Shown here piece after piece: positions 15,200 through 24,360 of a stretch of 58,458 nt of DNA. The notes under the pieces are model-generated. The model did not search any database and was not told where the DNA came from. It worked only from the letters and a program-made list of their open reading frames with translations. This stretch comes from UBA4246 sp045113695 (GTDB taxonomy: Bacteria > Bacillota > Clostridia > Christensenellales > Aristaeellaceae): contig JBGUJG010000039.1 in assembly GCA_045113695.1 (NCBI GenBank), positions 1-58,458 on the forward strand, read 5' to 3'. Every line of letters begins with the position of its first letter. Position 1 is the first letter of the stretch. The position numbers were made by a program, and so were the translations under genes.

Positions 15200-16972
15200 A
15201 TGTATGGTTTTGAATTTTCTGACAAAGCGATATATCATCAGTTTCCATCCTATAATATAGATGAAGCTGTATCCGTCGAATCCATCAGCAAAATATCTCC
15301 TTTAGTATGGCAGGAACACTGTGTTGAATGCGCTATGCCGGCATGCTACGGCACATGTGTTCATTACAGAAAGAGATCTGATGGCCGATGCAAATTGTTT
15401 AAAAATGGGATTGAAAGAGTAGTTAACAAAGATGCTCTTCTATGTCAAAATGCCATCATTGAGATAGACGAATGGGGGAAACTGGAGACCTTCTTCTTTA
15501 CTTCGGGTATATCCTATGACAAGGCAAAAAGAATAAACAACCGTCTTGTCAGCATAGCTAAAGTGGGACAGACGCTAAGACTTGGAGTTATCAGAAGATT
15601 ATGCTATTATGCAAAAGAATACTATATACGTAAAATTGGGGACAGAAATACAGATATCCCCCGATTTTTCCTTTGCGAAATAATGAATGATTCTCATCCT
15701 TATGTATTGGTATTGGAAAACCGAGCAAAAGGGAAAATCGTTTTCCGAAAAAACCTGACAGTCAAAAATGGTTATAACAGATTTCTTTTTCCGTCAGCGG
15801 ACCTGCGCTTTCAGTCAGGCTGCCGTAATTATCTGCTGATATATCCGGACGGAAATAAAGAGCAGCTTGTAAATCTGATTTCCCTGGAGTTAGTGACATT
15901 TAAGGACAATTATCTTGAACGTTATCTTCCGGCATCCGATAAGAAAGTAAAGTGTGTTGTCTGGGATCTGGATAATACGGTTTGGGAAGGAATTCTTGCA
16001 GATGACGGGATCGATGGGGTCAAGTTAAAAGCGAATGTTGTTGACATAATTAAATCACTGGATGCGAAAGGAATTATTAACAGCATAGCAAGCAAAAATG
16101 ATGAAAAACTAGCGCTTGAAGCTATCAAAGCCTTTGGAATTGACCAATATTTTGTTTGCTCCATGATAAACTGGAATCCCAAAAGTCAAAATATCAAATC
16201 CATTGTTTCTGCGCTGGACATTGGTATGGATACATTTGTTTTTGTTGATGATTCATTCTTTGAACTGAATGAAGTCAAGGAGAATTGTTTCGGGATACGC
16301 GTATGCGATGCTAAAGATATTGATGAATATGTCCATAGAGATTGTTTTGATGTTCCAGTAACAGAAGAAAGTAAGAGGCGCAGGGAATCATATAAAGAAA
16401 TTGCCGTGCGCAATAAGGCTCAGCTTGAAAATGCGGATAATAATATAGGATTTTTAAAACAGTGCAACATGATCGTGCAGGTTGCAGAACCTGGACAAGA
16501 CGAACTGATAAGATGCTATGAACTTTTGCAGAGAACAAATCAACTGAATATATCAGGAGAAAGGTTAACACTGGAAGAAGTTAAACACTTTGTCGAAGCT
16601 GATGACCATGAATGTTACAGAATTAAAGTCCATGATCGCTATGGAGATTATGGTTTGGTGGGATTTGCTGTTTTTGATGTGGCATCAGAAGAAACAGCCA
16701 TTTTACAGCACTTTGTTTTTTCCTGCAGAGCTGCGCGTAAACTTATAGAACAAAACTTTTTTAAATATGTGATTGAAAAATATAAAGCACTTGGATACAA
16801 AAAACTGGTTCTCAATTGTAAAATAACGGAAAAAAATGAACTGATGCGTCAAGTTCTAGATGAAAGTCAATTGTTTAAAAAAATGAATCAGACACCAAAC
16901 CATTATGAGTTGATACACGATATGTCAGATCCAATTAAAACAGATTATATCATGACAATAAAGTGTGAATAA
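15200..16972 (+). CDS. FkbH-like HAD-IIIC protein with Cys-cluster N-terminus and GNAT-like C-terminus
   Basis: 590 aa in three parts. Residues about 30-75 hold a Cys cluster (HCVECAMPACYGTCVHY, then DGRCKLF; C-x2-C-x4-C-x3-C plus a later Cys) that looks metal-binding. Residues about 248-375 are an FkbH-type HAD domain: CVVWDLDNTVWEGILADD (motif I), SIASKNDE, then INWNPKSQNI and TFVFVDDSFFEL. The last 200 residues resemble the acetyltransferase-like end of FkbH proteins. FkbH enzymes charge a carrier protein with a glyceryl unit from 1,3-bisphosphoglycerate in polyketide or glycan biosynthesis. No carrier protein is visible here. Translationally coupled to the deacetylase and AT-rich. Confidence 0.82.
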   Translation: MYGFEFSDKAIYHQFPSYNIDEAVSVESISKISPLVWQEHCVECAMPACYGTCVHYRKRSDGRCKLFKNGIERVVNKDALLCQNAIIEIDEWGKLETFFFTSGISYDKAKRINNRLVSIAKVGQTLRLGVIRRLCYYAKEYYIRKIGDRNTDIPRFFLCEIMNDSHPYVLVLENRAKGKIVFRKNLTVKNGYNRFLFPSADLRFQSGCRNYLLIYPDGNKEQLVNLISLELVTFKDNYLERYLPASDKKVKCVVWDLDNTVWEGILADDGIDGVKLKANVVDIIKSLDAKGIINSIASKNDEKLALEAIKAFGIDQYFVCSMINWNPKSQNIKSIVSALDIGMDTFVFVDDSFFELNEVKENCFGIRVCDAKDIDEYVHRDCFDVPVTEESKRRRESYKEIAVRNKAQLENADNNIGFLKQCNMIVQVAEPGQDELIRCYELLQRTNQLNISGERLTLEEVKHFVEADDHECYRIKVHDRYGDYGLVGFAVFDVASEETAILQHFVFSCRAARKLIEQNFFKYVIEKYKALGYKKLVLNCKITEKNELMRQVLDESQLFKKMNQTPNHYELIHDMSDPIKTDYIMTIKCE

Positions 16973-17060
16973 ATTGCACAGCTAGCGGCACATGATATAC
17001 AGTGATTATCGTTATGTGACACACAGAATAATAAATTGTCAAACAGCATGGAGGTGCAGC

Positions 17061-18995
17061 ATGCGCACAGACAAAAGAAACATAAAGCGGTGGGCCTTCA
17101 GGCGCTTTCTGGCGGTCCTGACGGCGCTGGCCGTCCTGTGCTGCCTGGGGCCGGCCGCGGCCCTGGCGGAGCAGGCACCGGAAAAAACCGGCGGCATGAC
17201 CGTCAGGAACCGCCGGGAGGCGAGGGTTTTTCAGGGCACGCTGGACAGCGCCCGCACCCTGACCACCTGGGAGTTTGAGGAGCAGGAGGACGTTCCCTAC
17301 GTCTCCCTTTCGGAATATGTCAGCCTGCTGTTTGCGGAGTCCTTCAACCCCGTCTGCGGCTTTGACTGGGAAGGGGATACCTTCCTGGTGACCCGCAACG
17401 GGATGAGCGTGGCCGTGAACACCGCGGATCAGACGGTCAGCTGCGCCGACTGGCATGCCTTCTTCGGGCCCAGCACCGCCAATGCCGTGCCGAACGGCAT
17501 CGTTGAAAAGGAGGAGTTTCTCGCCATCCGGCCTTCCGTAAAGAACGAGTCCTTCAGCACTGCGGCGCAGGGTTTCAGTCTGAGCCTCCGGGAGTACGGG
17601 GTGGAAGTGATCCGGGCGGACGGCGGCGTGCTGGCGCCTTTTGCCATAGCGCAGGCCCTTTTCGCCGCCCCTGCCATGGGCGGCTGGCTGGCCTACAACG
17701 GGGACGATTATTTCGACATCGTGGAATCGGTGGAAAGCATTTACGGCTCAAAGCAGCTGGCTTACGCCCCGAATCCTTACGCCGACATGTGGTACAGCGG
17801 CCGCTTTGCCGCCCGCAAGGAACTCAGCGAGGCATACGCCAGGTACAATTACGCCGCCATGTGCATGCTGCTGGACATAACGTACGGCCACAAGGCGGAA
17901 AAAGGGATCAGCAGCTTCGACGCCTATATGACGGAACAGGGCATCCGGGAACCCCTGCTTTCGCCCGATCCCAGGGACGACGTGGAGCCGCTGACCAGGC
18001 TGTTCACCGTGCTGTTTGACAGCGGGCATGACGCGAACATCCTGACCCGCTCCATCATCGACTCGGAAGGGGCCATCCAGACGGCGGATGTGCTGCACCG
18101 CCTCCTGGGCCTCATCGGTTTTGAAACCGTCGCGGATCTGAGCAAAGCGCTTGAGCCGCTCCTCATCTTCCTGATGAAGATGCTGCCCGGCGGCACCGAT
18201 GCGGTCATGGCGGACGACAAATCGGTCGGCCCGAACGTGATGAAGCTGATGTCCCGGATGATGCACATGAAAGCCCTCAAGCCCCTCAGCTACGGGTCGG
18301 GCAGGGTGGATTTTTCCGGGGATACCTGCGTGATTTACTTCAACGGCTTCAGGGAAAACCTGACCCGCCCGGCCAGCTTCTACCGGAAGCTGCCCACGAA
18401 GGAAGACCTGGATACCAGCACCTTCGCCCTGTTCTATTACGCCTTTGAACAGATCAAAAAGAACGGGAACGTGAAAAATGTGGTCATTGACCTGTGCGAC
18501 AACGGCGGCGGTTCCGCCGCGGCCCTGGTCGCCACCCTCGGCTTCCTGAGCGAAGACGGCGAGGTTCAGCTGACCTACCGGGACCTGCTGAGCCGGGATT
18601 ACCGCAGCGAATGGTACCATGTGGATACGAACCTGGACGGCCGGTTTGACGATGAGGACGGATACGGCGGGCAGTACAATTTCTACATCCTGACCACCGG
18701 GGCGTCCTATTCCTGCGGCAACGCCCTGCCGTATTTTGCCCGGCAGAGAAATCAGGCGAAGATCATCGGCGAAAAGCCTGGCGGGGGGGACTGCATCGTC
18801 GGGACCTACCTGGACGCCTACGGCCACGTGGGGGCCATCTCCGGGTTCAAGCAGCTCGGCACGATGAAGGACGGCATCTTTGTCCCCAATGAGTCGGCCG
18901 TGGAAGTGGATTATCCGGTCACGGAGGAGGAAGGGGACGAACTCTACTTCCATCCGGATAAGATCGCGGAGTTTGTAAACGGGCTGGACAAGTAA
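17061..18995 (+). CDS. Secreted S41-like peptidase
   Basis: 644 aa with a signal peptide (FLAVLTALAVLCCLGPAAALA). The C-terminal third matches the tail-specific/CPP peptidase S41 core: VKNVVIDLCDNGGGSAAALV followed by YNFYILTTGASYSCGNALPYFA, where Ser in YSCGN sits at the nucleophile position, and later GEKPGGGDCIVG. No PDZ domain is obvious; residues 60-420 are a large region of unknown fold. The usual Lys of the S41 dyad was not identified, so activity is uncertain. Ribosome binding site GGAGG at 17050 fixes the start. It returns abruptly to high GC after the AT-rich island. Confidence 0.8.
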   Translation: MRTDKRNIKRWAFRRFLAVLTALAVLCCLGPAAALAEQAPEKTGGMTVRNRREARVFQGTLDSARTLTTWEFEEQEDVPYVSLSEYVSLLFAESFNPVCGFDWEGDTFLVTRNGMSVAVNTADQTVSCADWHAFFGPSTANAVPNGIVEKEEFLAIRPSVKNESFSTAAQGFSLSLREYGVEVIRADGGVLAPFAIAQALFAAPAMGGWLAYNGDDYFDIVESVESIYGSKQLAYAPNPYADMWYSGRFAARKELSEAYARYNYAAMCMLLDITYGHKAEKGISSFDAYMTEQGIREPLLSPDPRDDVEPLTRLFTVLFDSGHDANILTRSIIDSEGAIQTADVLHRLLGLIGFETVADLSKALEPLLIFLMKMLPGGTDAVMADDKSVGPNVMKLMSRMMHMKALKPLSYGSGRVDFSGDTCVIYFNGFRENLTRPASFYRKLPTKEDLDTSTFALFYYAFEQIKKNGNVKNVVIDLCDNGGGSAAALVATLGFLSEDGEVQLTYRDLLSRDYRSEWYHVDTNLDGRFDDEDGYGGQYNFYILTTGASYSCGNALPYFARQRNQAKIIGEKPGGGDCIVGTYLDAYGHVGAISGFKQLGTMKDGIFVPNESAVEVDYPVTEEEGDELYFHPDKIAEFVNGLDK

Positions 18996-19096
18996 AGCGC
19001 TTGAACATGCCGGATGAACGGAAGCGCGTTTCCCGCGCCATGAACGCTGAGATCGGGTTTCCGTGAGGAACCGGAGGGATCAAAAATGAATAAAAG

Positions 19097-19145
19097 ACCG
19101 GCCGCGGAGGAGGGAAGAATCTCCCTTCCGCGGCCGGTGCTTTTT
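19097..19145 (+). terminator. Terminator of the S41-like gene
   Basis: ACCGGCCGCGGA pairs with TCCGCGGCCGGT (19127-19138), followed by GCTTTTT. A nearly identical stem core reappears at 24264-24312. Confidence 0.85.
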
Positions 19146-19161
19146 ACTGGAGCTTCTGATG

Positions 19162-19410
19162 TCAGGAAATCTGTTTTCCATACTCATACAGGATATCGCT
19201 GGGTAGGTCGATCTCATCATTCCAGTAAATACAGGTCCGGCTGGCGTCCAGCTGAACCTGGTCGAACAGTCCGGTGACGGTTTTCAGCTGATCATATCCT
19301 GGCAGACCCATATCTTCCTTCATGTCGTACAGCACCTGCCTGCCATCGTCAAAATGAATCGACAGTATATAATCCGGCAGGGTCTGAATATCCTTGATTC
19401 GCTGTATCAT
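19162..19410 (-). CDS. DUF2442 family protein
   Basis: 82 aa, typical DUF2442 length. Family landmarks are LSIHFDDGRQVLYDM near the N-terminus and VQLDASRTCIYWNDEIDLPSDILYE at the end, the latter close to the W-x-x-G/E-I-D-L-x-x-D signature. DUF2442 genes are usually found just downstream of DUF4160 genes, as here, in pairs that behave like toxin-antitoxin modules; which partner is toxic is not established. GGAGG lies upstream of the ATG. The partner gene 14 bases away is frameshifted. Confidence 0.85.
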   Translation of the reverse strand: MIQRIKDIQTLPDYILSIHFDDGRQVLYDMKEDMGLPGYDQLKTVTGLFDQVQLDASRTCIYWNDEIDLPSDILYEYGKQIS

Positions 19411-19424
19411 GTTGTGCCTCCTTT

Positions 19425-19678
19425 TTACTCAAGGGGCGGGAGTTTTCTGATCAGCTGAGTGTCCCACATGTTCTGAAGTTCCGCCTGATGTGCGGAAAGC
19501 CATTCCCTTACAAGCTCCTGAGCTTTTCCTGGCAGATCACCCTGTATCATGTCCAGTGTCTGGACGTTGAATTCACCCATGTATTCCCCATATAGTGCGT
19601 GAATGTGACTGGGTTCATGTTCCTTGGCTTGAAATACATCTTGATGATGATTCCATAAAACCGAGCGATCTCCGGCAT
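19425..19678 (-). pseudogene. DUF4160 family gene, frameshifted
   Basis: The body reads AKEHEPSHIHALYGEYMGEF ... PGKAQELVREWLSAHQ, standard DUF4160. The proper start is in another frame: ATG 19678 after AAGGAG gives MPEIARFYGIIIKMYF, the expected family N-terminus, then runs out of frame at about 19629-19632 where one A seems missing (TTCAAGCC in place of TTCAAAGCC). The open frame from ATG 19709 that covers the body has an unrelated N-terminus. Either a real one-base deletion or a read error in a short A run. Confidence 0.8.
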
Positions 19679-19853
19679 AATGAACGACTCCTTTATCGTT
19701 TTCTGTCACTATCGTAGCACAGTTTTTTTAGATAGTCAAATCGTTTACCGGTCATGACACTGTCAAGTTCCTGAAACAGTGTTTTGCCTGAAAAAGGACC
19801 TTGCAAAACAAAAGCCCGCAGAAAACTCCGCAAAATATGGCTGTTGCCCGCGC

Positions 19854-19882
19854 TTTACAAAGCATGGTTTTGAGATTATAAT
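19854..19882 (+). promoter_or_regulatory. Promoter of the sugar ABC transporter operon
   Basis: TTTACA (19854-19859), 17 bases, TATAAT (19877-19882), about 120 bases before the first permease. Confidence 0.7.
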
Positions 19883-20003
19883 AGAATATGAAAGAAACCG
19901 TATCGGCAAAACAGGAAAATAGAACCCGGCAGCAAATACCCGGAAACGGTGTTCCGGGCAGGATCATATTCATGTGAGACCGCAGGCAGGGGGATGATAC
20001 AGC

Positions 20004-20924
20004 ATGACCAAGCGATGGCAGCGTCTGGGCAACGCGATCTGGCAGGCGCGGTTCCTGTACCTGCTGCTGATTCCCGGCATCGTGTATTATGCCGTGTTTT
20101 ACTATGTGCCGATGAGCGGCCTGGCCCTGGCGTTCAAAAAGTACAACGCCCGGCTGGGCATCTGGGGCAGCCCCTCGGTGGGGTGGGCCAATTTCCAGCG
20201 CATTTTTACCACACCGGCTGCCGTCGGCGCCATCCGCAACACCCTGGAAATCAACTTTTCCCGCCTGCTGTTCCAGTTCCCCGTGCCGATCCTGCTGGCC
20301 CTGCTGATCAACGAGATGCGGGGCACCCGGTTCAAGCGGATCTACCAGACGGTGTACACCTTCCCGCATTTCCTGTCCTGGGTCGTCATGTCGGCGATCA
20401 TTTCGAACTTTTTTGCCAACGGCGGCATGATCAATACCATCATCGCCGGCATGGGCGGGGAGCGCGTCAACTTCCTGTCGGACAGCGCGCTGTTCAGGCC
20501 CCTGCTCTATTTCACCCACAACCTGAAGGAGATGGGCTGGAGCTCCATCATCTATATCGCCGCCATCTCGGCGATCGACCCGACGCTGTACGAGGCTGCG
20601 ACGATGGACGGGGCCAACCGGCTCCAGCAGGCCTGGCATGTGACCCTGCCCTGCATCCGGGGCACCATCATCACGCTGTTCATCCTGCAGGTCGGCCGCA
20701 TCATGAACTCCGGGTTCGAGCAGATCTTTTATATGCAGAACGCCAGCGTGAAGGGCGTCAGCGAGATCCTGGACACCTATATTTACAATATCACGTTCAA
20801 GGCCGTGCCCAGCTACGGCTTTTCCACCGCGGTGGGCATGTTCAAGTCCGTGATCAACCTGGTCATGCTGATCAGCGCCAATGTGGTGGTCCGGCGTTTG
20901 GGCGGCAGCGGCCTGATGGGCTGA
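20004..20924 (+). CDS. Carbohydrate ABC transporter permease (LplB type)
   Basis: Six-helix inner-membrane permease, 306 aa. The EAA loop that docks the ATPase is YEAATMDGANRLQQAWHVTLP at about residues 196-216. Typical LplB-like features are the N-terminal YYAVFYYVPMSGLALAFKKYN and the VVMSAIISNFFANGGMIN region. It forms the channel with the next permease and takes substrate from the binding protein encoded downstream. Such clusters in Clostridia normally lack their own ATPase and share an MsmX-like one, and none is present here. Confidence 0.92.
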   Translation: MTKRWQRLGNAIWQARFLYLLLIPGIVYYAVFYYVPMSGLALAFKKYNARLGIWGSPSVGWANFQRIFTTPAAVGAIRNTLEINFSRLLFQFPVPILLALLINEMRGTRFKRIYQTVYTFPHFLSWVVMSAIISNFFANGGMINTIIAGMGGERVNFLSDSALFRPLLYFTHNLKEMGWSSIIYIAAISAIDPTLYEAATMDGANRLQQAWHVTLPCIRGTIITLFILQVGRIMNSGFEQIFYMQNASVKGVSEILDTYIYNITFKAVPSYGFSTAVGMFKSVINLVMLISANVVVRRLGGSGLMG

Positions 20925-20938
20925 GGGGGGGACGGAAG

Positions 20939-21844
20939 ATGAGGAACACCGCTGAAAACCCCGTCAAACCGGCCCGGTCCGGCCTGAACAGGTGGACGAG
21001 GGGCGATACGGCTGTCTTTGCGGTCCTGACGGTCATTGCCCTGCTGATCCTGCTGCCGTTTTACAACGCCGTGGTGATCTCGCTGGAGACGAACCGGGCT
21101 TACGCCCTGCACCCGGTATCCCTCTACCCGGCAGAATTCTCGCTGAAAAATTATTCCTACCTGATCGAAAAGGGCCAGATCTGGACCGGTTTCAAGAACA
21201 CGGTCCTGATCACGGCCGTCGGTACGGTGCTCAGCATGTCCGCATCGGTGATGATGGCCTACGCCTTTTCCCGCCGGAACTACCCGGGGAAGAAGCTGTT
21301 CTTCCTGCTGATGATGTTCACGATGTTCTTTTCCGGCGGCATGATCCCGACCTATCTCCAGATGAAGAATCTGGGGCTGATCGATTCCCGGTGGGGCATC
21401 ATCCTGTTCGTCGGCATTTCCTCCTACAACATCGTGGTGCTCAAAAGCGGGTTTGAGCAGACCCCGCCGGACCTGGAGGAGGCCGCCAAGATCGACGGGG
21501 CCAACGACCTGGTGATCTTTTTCTCGGTCATGCTGCCGCTGCAGGGGCCGCTGCTGGCCACCTTCACCCTGTTTACCGCCGTGGGCTACTGGAACGAATG
21601 GTTCTGGAGCATGCTGCTGATCAACTCCTCGGCCAAGATGACCCTGCAGACCGTGCTGCGCTCGATCGTGGCGGAGGCTGCGGCGGCGGCGGACGTATCC
21701 ACCGGCGAAGCGGACCTGGACGTATTCTCCCAGGGCGTCAAGATGGCCGCCGTGATGATGGCCATGGTGCCGATCATGTGCTTCTACCCGTTCCTGCAGA
21801 AGTATTTCGTCAAGGGCGTGATGGTCGGATCAATTAAGATGTGA
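20939..21844 (+). CDS. Carbohydrate ABC transporter permease (YtcP type)
   Basis: Second permease, 301 aa; EAA loop is LEEAAKIDGANDLVIFFSVMLP. The start ATG at 20939 follows GGGGGACGGAAG, 14 bases after the first permease stop. An upstream extension of the frame crosses the other permease in a wrong reading frame and is not real. Ends FVKGVMVGSIKM, the usual C-terminus of this permease type (KGx2xG-x-I/V-K-G/M). Confidence 0.93.
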   Translation: MRNTAENPVKPARSGLNRWTRGDTAVFAVLTVIALLILLPFYNAVVISLETNRAYALHPVSLYPAEFSLKNYSYLIEKGQIWTGFKNTVLITAVGTVLSMSASVMMAYAFSRRNYPGKKLFFLLMMFTMFFSGGMIPTYLQMKNLGLIDSRWGIILFVGISSYNIVVLKSGFEQTPPDLEEAAKIDGANDLVIFFSVMLPLQGPLLATFTLFTAVGYWNEWFWSMLLINSSAKMTLQTVLRSIVAEAAAAADVSTGEADLDVFSQGVKMAAVMMAMVPIMCFYPFLQKYFVKGVMVGSIKM

Positions 21845-21920
21845 GCACCTGGGAGGGGGAATCCTTCATCAGATCCAAACGGCGGAGAAGCCGTTAAAAT
21901 AAACGAAAGGGGATATCTGC

Positions 21921-23453
21921 ATGAAAAAACGGTTCGCATTGTTCCTGGCCTGCCTGATGGCGCTGTCCTGTGTTTCCGCCCTGGCGGAGTATGACCACGT
22001 CGACTTCACCATCAACTCGACCCACTCCAACTCCTCCATGGACTACAACAGCGACGGCATGTACAAGTACATCTCCGGAATGTTCAATTTCGACTATGAG
22101 GTGTACCCCGTTTCCAAGGACAGCCAGAGCGAAAAGATCCGCACCTGGATCAACGGCGGCACGATGCCCGACGTGGTCACCTGGCGCAACTTTGACTATC
22201 AGGAATACGCCATCTACGCCGAACAGGGCCTGCTGGCCCCGCTGCCGGACGGGTGGGAGGAAACCTATCCGGACCTGTATCAGATGATCAAGGTCTCCGG
22301 CCTGTATGACAAGATGCACGTGGACGGGCTGATGTACGGCATCCCGCACGCCACCTTCGGCCGCTTCAGCGGCATGGAAACGGTGGTCAGCAACCAGACG
22401 CTGTACTACCGCAAGGACTGGGTGGAAAAGCTGGGCATGGAGCCCTTCGGGGACACGGTCACCCTGGACCAGATCGAGCAGCTCTGCCGCGGGGCCATCG
22501 ACAACGACCTGGCCGGCAACGGCAACACCCTGGGCTTCAGCACGGACTCCGATTACTTCTCCAACTTCCTGATGCAGTTCGCGGAAGTGGACTATGACGC
22601 CTTCGTCCGCAGGGAGGACGGCTACGCCCTGGGCGCTTCCGATCCCAAGGTGATTGACTGGATCCGCTTCGGCCATGACTGGTACGAGAAGGGCATCGTC
22701 GACCCGGACTTCTACCTGAACGCCATGTCGGATACCACCAACAAGTTCACCTCCGGCATCGCGGCCTGCATGATGCACAACGGCGCCATCTCCTCCTACC
22801 ACGGCTACAAAGTGACCTTTGACAGCAGCACGAGCCTGAACTCTGACGACTGCATCGGCGTGGCGGCAATGGCCACCAACGACGGCGTGGCCCACACCAA
22901 CGGCGCCGCCAACTACTGGAGCGTCACCTTCTTCAGCCCCACCATCACCCCCGAAAAGCTCGACCGCATCCTGACCGTCATGAACTGGTGCTGCACCCAG
23001 GACGGCCAGCTGACCGTGGTGGTCGGCGTGCCCGGCGAAACCTGGGAATACGACGCAGAGGGCAACGTAAAGATGCTGACGGAAAAGGACGAAAACGGCA
23101 ACTATCCCAGCACGCCGGACCTTTACAACAGCTACAACATCTTCCGCTCCCTGGGCATCCTGCCGGACGACTATTCCTTCGTCAACCCCTCCAACGAAAA
23201 GCTGGTGGTGGACCAGATCAAGCAGGTCTACGCCGCCAAGGAAAGGGGCTTCATCATCCCGCTGGACTATGACTACGAGTTCTTCGCCAGCGACGCCAAG
23301 TCCCAGTTCTCCCTGGACTTCCCGGACGAGATCACCCGCATCATCCTGCTGAAGGATCCGGATGTGGAGGCGGAATGGAACCGCTTCCTGGACCAGAACC
23401 GCGCCATCTGGGAGCCCGTCGTGGCCGACCTGAACGCAGAATTCTGTAAGTAA
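21921..23453 (+). CDS. Extracellular solute-binding protein of the ABC transporter
   Basis: 510 aa, the length of LipO-type sugar-binding proteins served by LplB/YtcP permeases. Signal peptide ends near LSCVSALAEYD. The Cys there is not in a good lipobox (ALSC), so anchoring is uncertain. Typical internal signatures are TMPDVVTWRN, YYRKDWVEKLGM and EWNRFLDQNRAIWEPVVADLN near the end. The sugar cannot be read from sequence; relatives handle oligosaccharides such as rhamnogalacturonan or xylan fragments. Ribosome binding site AAAGGGGAT precedes the ATG. Confidence 0.92.
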   Translation: MKKRFALFLACLMALSCVSALAEYDHVDFTINSTHSNSSMDYNSDGMYKYISGMFNFDYEVYPVSKDSQSEKIRTWINGGTMPDVVTWRNFDYQEYAIYAEQGLLAPLPDGWEETYPDLYQMIKVSGLYDKMHVDGLMYGIPHATFGRFSGMETVVSNQTLYYRKDWVEKLGMEPFGDTVTLDQIEQLCRGAIDNDLAGNGNTLGFSTDSDYFSNFLMQFAEVDYDAFVRREDGYALGASDPKVIDWIRFGHDWYEKGIVDPDFYLNAMSDTTNKFTSGIAACMMHNGAISSYHGYKVTFDSSTSLNSDDCIGVAAMATNDGVAHTNGAANYWSVTFFSPTITPEKLDRILTVMNWCCTQDGQLTVVVGVPGETWEYDAEGNVKMLTEKDENGNYPSTPDLYNSYNIFRSLGILPDDYSFVNPSNEKLVVDQIKQVYAAKERGFIIPLDYDYEFFASDAKSQFSLDFPDEITRIILLKDPDVEAEWNRFLDQNRAIWEPVVADLNAEFCK

Positions 23454-23465
23454 CCGGAAAACCGC

Positions 23466-23493
23466 AGCGGCTGCCGCTCAGGCGGCAGCCGCT
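23466..23493 (+). terminator. Perfect hairpin after the binding-protein gene
   Basis: AGCGGCTGCCGC and GCGGCAGCCGCT form a 12-base-pair stem with a TCAG loop. No T run follows, so it may protect the upstream mRNA or weakly terminate. Confidence 0.5.
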
Positions 23494-23618
23494 GAAGAGC
23501 AGCCAAACGGGCATTCAACCGCAGAGGAACACGCCTTGTTTTCTGACAAACTGAACCGGCATGAAAAACTGCCAAGGGAGATATTTTGTCAGCAACCGCT
23601 GAAGGGAGTCTGAAATCA

Positions 23619-24137
23619 ATGAAGAAATCAATTGCTGCCCTGCTTCTGGTTTCCCTGCTGCTCGGCTGCCTGTCCCTGGCCGCTGCTGAAGACGTCCCTG
23701 CGGGGGAAGTCCACACAGAAGGCCGTCTGTCTGCTTTCGTGCCCGAAGGCTGGACAGTGTATCCCGTAGAAGTCATGAATCCGCAGGGAATCAAGGATAT
23801 CGCGGCGTTCTCCATTGTCATCAATGATGAAAAAAGGGGCCAGTATGCAACACCGGCCGTGGAGGTCAATTATTTCCCCAATATGTCCGGGGACAATTTC
23901 ATGGGCGGAGAAGAACGGATGGAGATTACCCCGTTTGAATTGGGCGGATACACATGGTCCGGCATCCGCTATGTCTCGTGGGGCACCAGATTCTACCGTC
24001 TGTATACCACCGGAGACTTCGAGGGCATCATTCTGATCAGCATCAGCGAGTTTCCCGGTACAGAAAGCAGCTACCCCATTCCCGAAGACCCGGCGATCCG
24101 GGCGATCCTTTCCAGTATCACGCTGAGCCCCAAATAA
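23619..24137 (+). CDS. Small secreted protein of unknown function
   Basis: 172 aa with a clear signal peptide (SIAALLLVSLLLGCLSLAAA). The mature part is a single beta-sandwich-like domain (GRLSAFVPEGWTVYPV ... YTWSGIRYVSWGTRFYRLYT ... IRAILSSITL). The opening F-VPEGW-x-V and the closing I-x2-IL-x-SI-x-L resemble PsbP/Mog1-like exported domains; this is a resemblance only. GGGAG precedes the start at 23619. It follows the ABC transporter after the 12-bp hairpin. Confidence 0.7.
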   Translation: MKKSIAALLLVSLLLGCLSLAAAEDVPAGEVHTEGRLSAFVPEGWTVYPVEVMNPQGIKDIAAFSIVINDEKRGQYATPAVEVNYFPNMSGDNFMGGEERMEITPFELGGYTWSGIRYVSWGTRFYRLYTTGDFEGIILISISEFPGTESSYPIPEDPAIRAILSSITLSPK

Positions 24138-24263
24138 GGCAGCCGCATGGAACTCCGGCGGATCAAGATCCGCCAACAAGCAATTACAGATGCCGGGGAG
24201 GGAGTTAGCCATCCGTTTTCCGTAAAACGGATCAGCATGAAAACCGCTTGTATTCAATCAGAA

Positions 24264-24312
24264 GGCCGGCCGCGGAAGAGATTTTCATCTCTTTCCGCAG
24301 CCGGCTTTTTCA
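24264..24312 (+). terminator. Bidirectional terminator before pta
   Basis: GCCGGC-CGCGGAAGAGAT pairs with ATCTCTTTCCGCA-GCCGGC and is followed by TTTTT. The flanking sequence could also serve pta on the minus strand. Confidence 0.8.
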
Positions 24313-24355
24313 TTACGCATTATGCATTATGCATTATGCATTATGAATTATGCAC
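24311..24355 (+). repeat. Heptamer repeat R2, copy 1
   Basis: CATTACGCATTATGCATT followed by further ATTATGC units and GAATTATGCAC: about six tandem 7-base units. Related copies lie at 30555-30596 and, inverted, at 39412-39436. Confidence 0.9.
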
Positions 24356-24360
24356 TGCCC

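Noticed and set aside
19949..20938. Upstream extension of the second permease frame
   Set aside because: It runs across the first permease in a wrong frame and is Arg/Gly/His-rich; the true start is at 20939 after GGGGGACGGAAG.
24311..24355. CRISPR-like array
   Set aside because: The units are 7 bases with no spacers, so this is a simple tandem repeat.
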